Shown here: in pieces, positions 5,731 through 7,714 of the stretch
Position numbering within the stretch: the stretch's first letter is position 1
Layout of the letters: the number at the start of each line of letters is the position of its first letter
Source of the DNA: Deltaproteobacteria bacterium
GTDB taxonomy: Bacteria; Desulfobacterota; Binatia; Binatales; Binataceae
Length of the DNA stretch: 7,714 nucleotides
Direction: 5' to 3'
Assembly: GCA_021780585.1 (NCBI GenBank)
Contig: JAJXYM010000346.1
Coordinates: 1-7,714 of the forward strand
Notes under the pieces: generated by a model
What the model saw: the letters and a program-made list of their open reading frames with translations, nothing else
What the model was told of the DNA's origin: nothing
The model's database searches: none
Made by a program: the position numbers and the translations under genes

Positions 5731-6156
5731 ATGGCTTATTCGGACAAGGTCATCGACCATTATAACAATCCGCGCAACGTCGGCAGTTTCGGCAAGGCCG
5801 ACGCCGACGTCGGCACCGGAATCGTCGGCGCGCCGGAATGCGGCGACGTGATGAAGCTGCAACTGCGGATCAATCCCGAGAGCCGGGTGATCGAGGACGC
5901 GCGCTTCAAAACCTTCGGCTGCGGCAGCGCGATCGCCAGTTCCAGCTACGTCACCGAACTGGTCAAGGGCAAGCATATCGACGAGGCGATGGCGATCAAG
6001 AACACCGCGATCGTCGCGGAGTTGAATCTGCCTCCCGTCAAAATCCATTGCTCGGTGCTCGCCGAAGACGCAATCAAGGCCGCGATCGGCGACTGGAAGA
6101 AGCATCACGGGGACGCCGAGCCGGCCGCCGAACCGCGGCGGGCGCGGGAAGGCTGA
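5731..6156 (+). CDS. iscU: Fe-S cluster assembly scaffold IscU
   Basis: The 141-aa protein closely matches the IscU family from its first residues (M-A-Y-S-D-K-V-I-D-H-Y). The three cluster ligands are present as C37 (A-P-E-C-G-D), C64 (F-G-C-G-S-A) and C107 (K-I-H-C-S), with D39, whose replacement stabilises the bound cluster in studied homologues. L100-P-P-V-K104 is the site bound by HscA. Sulfur comes from IscS, encoded just upstream. GGAGAA (5718-5723) sits 7 nt before the ATG, and the gap from iscS is 19 bp. Compared with E. coli IscU (128 aa), the C-terminus is about 13 residues longer (A-E-P-A-A-E-P-R-R-A-R-E-G), a Pro/Ala/charged tail that is probably flexible. Confidence 0.98.
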   Translation: MAYSDKVIDHYNNPRNVGSFGKADADVGTGIVGAPECGDVMKLQLRINPESRVIEDARFKTFGCGSAIASSSYVTELVKGKHIDEAMAIKNTAIVAELNLPPVKIHCSVLAEDAIKAAIGDWKKHHGDAEPAAEPRRAREG

Positions 6157-6265
6157 GGCGCAATTCGGCGCCGGCCGGACCGGCGAAGATCCCGCGCCGG
6201 AAACGGTTCGGGGCGGTTCCGACGGCGCGGTTCAGACGAACGACGCGGGAAGGTTCTCCATTCAA
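6157..6265 (+). other. iscU-iscA gap with a short GC hairpin
   Basis: This spacer contains CGCCGG (6169-6174) and CCGGCG (6180-6185), a 6-bp perfect stem with a 5-nt loop, starting 12 nt after the iscU stop. No T run follows, so it is not an intrinsic terminator. It could affect mRNA decay between iscU and iscA, but such short GC stems also arise by chance in this base composition. Nothing else was seen here besides the iscA ribosome site. Confidence 0.2.
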
Positions 6266-6586
6266 ATGGCGACGGTGACGCTCTCCGACAACGCGGTCCG
6301 CAAAATCCATCAGTTGACCGCCGAAAAACCCGACTCCGGTCTGCGGGTCAAGGTCGTGGGCGGCGGATGCTCGGGCCTGCAATACCGGATGGAGGTCGAC
6401 TCGGCCGGCGATCGCGACAAGATTTTCGAACGCGACGGCGCCCGCTTGATCGTCGACAAAAAGAGTTTCCTCTACCTTAACGGCTCCGAGCTCGATTACG
6501 CCGACGAGCTGATGTCCTCGGGCTTTCGCCTGGTGAATCCCAACGCCAAGCGCACTTGCGGATGCGGCGAATCGTTCGTGGTTTGA
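6266..6586 (+). CDS. iscA: A-type Fe-S carrier protein IscA
   Basis: The 106-aa product is a single HesB/IscA domain of usual length. The three conserved cysteines are C35 (V-G-G-G-C-S-G-L-Q-Y) and C98 and C100 (R-T-C-G-C-G-E-S-F), which bind iron or an Fe-S cluster in characterised members. The N-terminus V-T-L-S-D-N-A-V-R-K-I is typical. The protein is thought to carry clusters from IscU to target enzymes. A-type family members (IscA, ErpA, SufA) are hard to separate by sequence alone; the position between iscU and hscB supports IscA. GGGAAGG (6247-6253) lies 12 nt before the ATG, slightly far. The gap behind iscU is 109 bp, long for this otherwise tight block. Confidence 0.92.
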   Translation: MATVTLSDNAVRKIHQLTAEKPDSGLRVKVVGGGCSGLQYRMEVDSAGDRDKIFERDGARLIVDKKSFLYLNGSELDYADELMSSGFRLVNPNAKRTCGCGESFVV

Positions 6587-6611
6587 GGCGGCCGGCGCGA
6601 AGCACGCGATC

Positions 6612-7253
6612 ATGATCACCTGCCCGTCATGCGCGCGGGCGCAGTCGCCGGCGCTGGTATGCGTTGGCTGCGGCGCGCCGCTGGGCGCGAACCTCGACCT
6701 GTTCGCCGCGCTCGATCTGCCGCGCCGGCTGACGATCGATCCGGCCGCGCTGGAGCGCGCCTATCATGATTTGAGCCGCCGGCTTCATCCCGACCGCTTC
6801 GCCGCCGCTCCCGCCAAAATCCGCGCCGCGAGCCTGCGCGCGACCGCGAATCTGACCCGCGCCTATCGCACCCTGCGCGACCCGGCGGCGCGCGGCCGCT
6901 ACTGGCTTGAGCTGCATGGCCGCAAGCTGGGCGACGATAATCAGCGGGTGCCGGCGGAGCTGGCCGCGATGGTTTTTGAGACGCAGGAGCGGCTCGAAGA
7001 GCTGCGTGACGAGCGCACGCCGGAGGCGCTCGCCGGAGCGCGCGAACGCCGCCTCTCGGTCGACGCCGCGCTGGCGGCGGCCGGGCGGGCGCTGGCGGAG
7101 AATTTCGCCCGCTGGGACGCGGCCGCCGCGACCGCTGACGACGAACGCGAAACGCGTTTCGCCGAGCTCAAGGCGGTGCTGTCGAAGATCGCCTATCTGA
7201 CCACCCTGCTGCGCGATATCGATCGGGAGCTGGAGACCGCGCGGGCGGCATGA
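6612..7253 (+). CDS. hscB: Co-chaperone HscB with N-terminal zinc domain
   Basis: The 213-aa product is a J-protein co-chaperone that brings IscU to HscA and stimulates its ATPase. Three parts are visible. First is a four-cysteine N-terminus, C4-P-S-C7 and C17-V-G-C20, which should bind zinc. Second is a J domain from about residue 28 to 105 with L-F-A-A-L-D-L-P, H59-P-D61 and the helix R-A-T-A-N-L-T-R-A-Y-R-T-L-R-D-P. Third is a helical C-terminal domain (about 110-213), which in homologues binds IscU. E. coli HscB (171 aa) lacks the cysteine part, while human HSCB has a similar one. No strong ribosome site precedes the ATG; it starts 25 bp after the iscA stop. Confidence 0.94.
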   Translation: MITCPSCARAQSPALVCVGCGAPLGANLDLFAALDLPRRLTIDPAALERAYHDLSRRLHPDRFAAAPAKIRAASLRATANLTRAYRTLRDPAARGRYWLELHGRKLGDDNQRVPAELAAMVFETQERLEELRDERTPEALAGARERRLSVDAALAAAGRALAENFARWDAAAATADDERETRFAELKAVLSKIAYLTTLLRDIDRELETARAA

Positions 7254-7360
7254 ACGCCGGCCGCGTCCGCCTCCGGCAGGGTTCGGGAGCGGCGCGCGGC
7301 TTCGGAGCAACGAATATTAATCTCAATGCGTATTGAATCGAGTCGGAAACCAGAGCCGCA
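7254..7360 (+). other. hscB-hscA gap with an AT-rich patch
   Basis: The 107-bp spacer changes from GC-rich to AT-rich at about 7311-7340. It holds a small inverted repeat TCAAT-GCGT-ATTGA (7324-7337) and a TATTAAT (7315-7321) that loosely resembles a -10, but no matching -35 lies 16-18 bp upstream. A weak internal promoter for hscA is possible; the evidence is thin. Confidence 0.2.
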
Positions 7361-7714
7361 ATGGCCCGCATTTTTGGCATAGACCTGGGCACTACCAACA
7401 GCCTGATCGCCGTGATCGACGACGGCCATCCGCGCCCGATCGCGGACCCGGAAACCGGCCGGACGTTGCTGCCCTCGATCGTCGCGATCGCGCCCGACGG
7501 CGGCGTCCTGGTGGGGGATTCGGCCGCCGCGATCGAGCCGCGGCTGCGGCGCGAGCATGCGGGAGCGATCGGCGCGGCCGCCGCCTCCGGCGCGGCCGAA
7601 GGCGCGGTGATCCGCTCGGTCAAGCGCTACATGGGATTGGGCGGCGCCGAACTGGACGCGGACGAACGCCGGCGCTACGCCTTCGCCGATCTTTCCGGCC
7701 CGGTGGTGCGCTTC
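7361..7714 (+). CDS. hscA: Hsp70-type chaperone HscA (partial, 3' end outside window)
   Basis: The reading frame runs open from ATG 7361 to the window edge, 118 residues of the nucleotide-binding domain. The Hsp70 phosphate-1 motif is clear (F-G-I-D8-L-G-T-T-N-S-L-I-A-V), as are L-L-P-S-I-V-A-I, V-G-D-S and the block S86-V-K-R-Y-M-G. Assignment to HscA rather than DnaK rests on position behind hscB and on the S-V-K-R-x-M-G form, which is shared with HscA. HscA uses ATP to help release the cluster from IscU by binding its LPPVK motif. An Ala/Gly-rich stretch (about residues 58-85) between V-G-D-S and S-V-K-R is longer than in E. coli HscA. No strong ribosome site is seen. Confidence 0.93.
   Translation, partial: MARIFGIDLGTTNSLIAVIDDGHPRPIADPETGRTLLPSIVAIAPDGGVLVGDSAAAIEPRLRREHAGAIGAAAASGAAEGAVIRSVKRYMGLGGAELDADERRRYAFADLSGPVVRF

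Noticed and set aside
7326..7382. An 18-codon ORF overlapping the hscA start as a leader peptide
   Set aside because: No ribosome site ahead of it, unremarkable sequence, and no control structure that would need it.

Overview
The window is GC-rich bacterial chromosome with compact housekeeping gene content. No phage, insertion sequence, CRISPR or plasmid signal is visible. The gene set (a complete-looking isc cluster with hscB and hscA, a Sec export subunit, TATAAT-type sigma-70 promoters) suggests a high-GC Gram-negative, such as a deltaproteobacterium-like or Binatota-like lineage. That placement is an inference and was not tested by any search.

Layout. (1) 1-597, plus strand: the C-terminal half of a ChrA-type chromate transporter, cut by the window edge. 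(2) 612-1502, minus strand: a TrmI-type tRNA m1A58 methyltransferase, convergent with chrA and only 14 bp from it. (3) 1503-1787: a divergent intergenic region with a strong extended -10 promoter, a perfect 16-bp palindrome and a T6 run. (4) 1788-3742, plus strand: two small unrecognised proteins with paired Cys motifs (57 and 115 aa), then secF without secD, then a small unknown protein (105 aa). (5) 3791-4294: a GNAT acetyltransferase. (6) 4295-4490: a control region with two tandem sigma-70-like promoters, an IscR type-1-like sequence over the upstream -10 and an inverted repeat around the upstream -35. (7) 4491-7714: iscS, iscU, iscA, hscB and the start of hscA, which is cut by the window edge.

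How the genes work together. In the isc block, IscS takes sulfur from cysteine and IscU is the scaffold on which the Fe-S cluster is built. HscB and HscA release the cluster through the LPPVK motif, which is intact in this IscU. IscA acts as an A-type carrier. All key residues I looked for in IscS, IscU, IscA and HscB are present. iscR, normally the first gene, is absent, although a possible IscR operator remains. HscB carries an N-terminal four-cysteine zinc domain of the kind known from the human protein.

I do not see a clearly new multi-gene system. The points most worth a second look are the isc control region without iscR, the zinc-bearing HscB, the pair of small Cys-motif proteins ahead of an orphan secF, and the long structured leader behind the 1587-1615 promoter.
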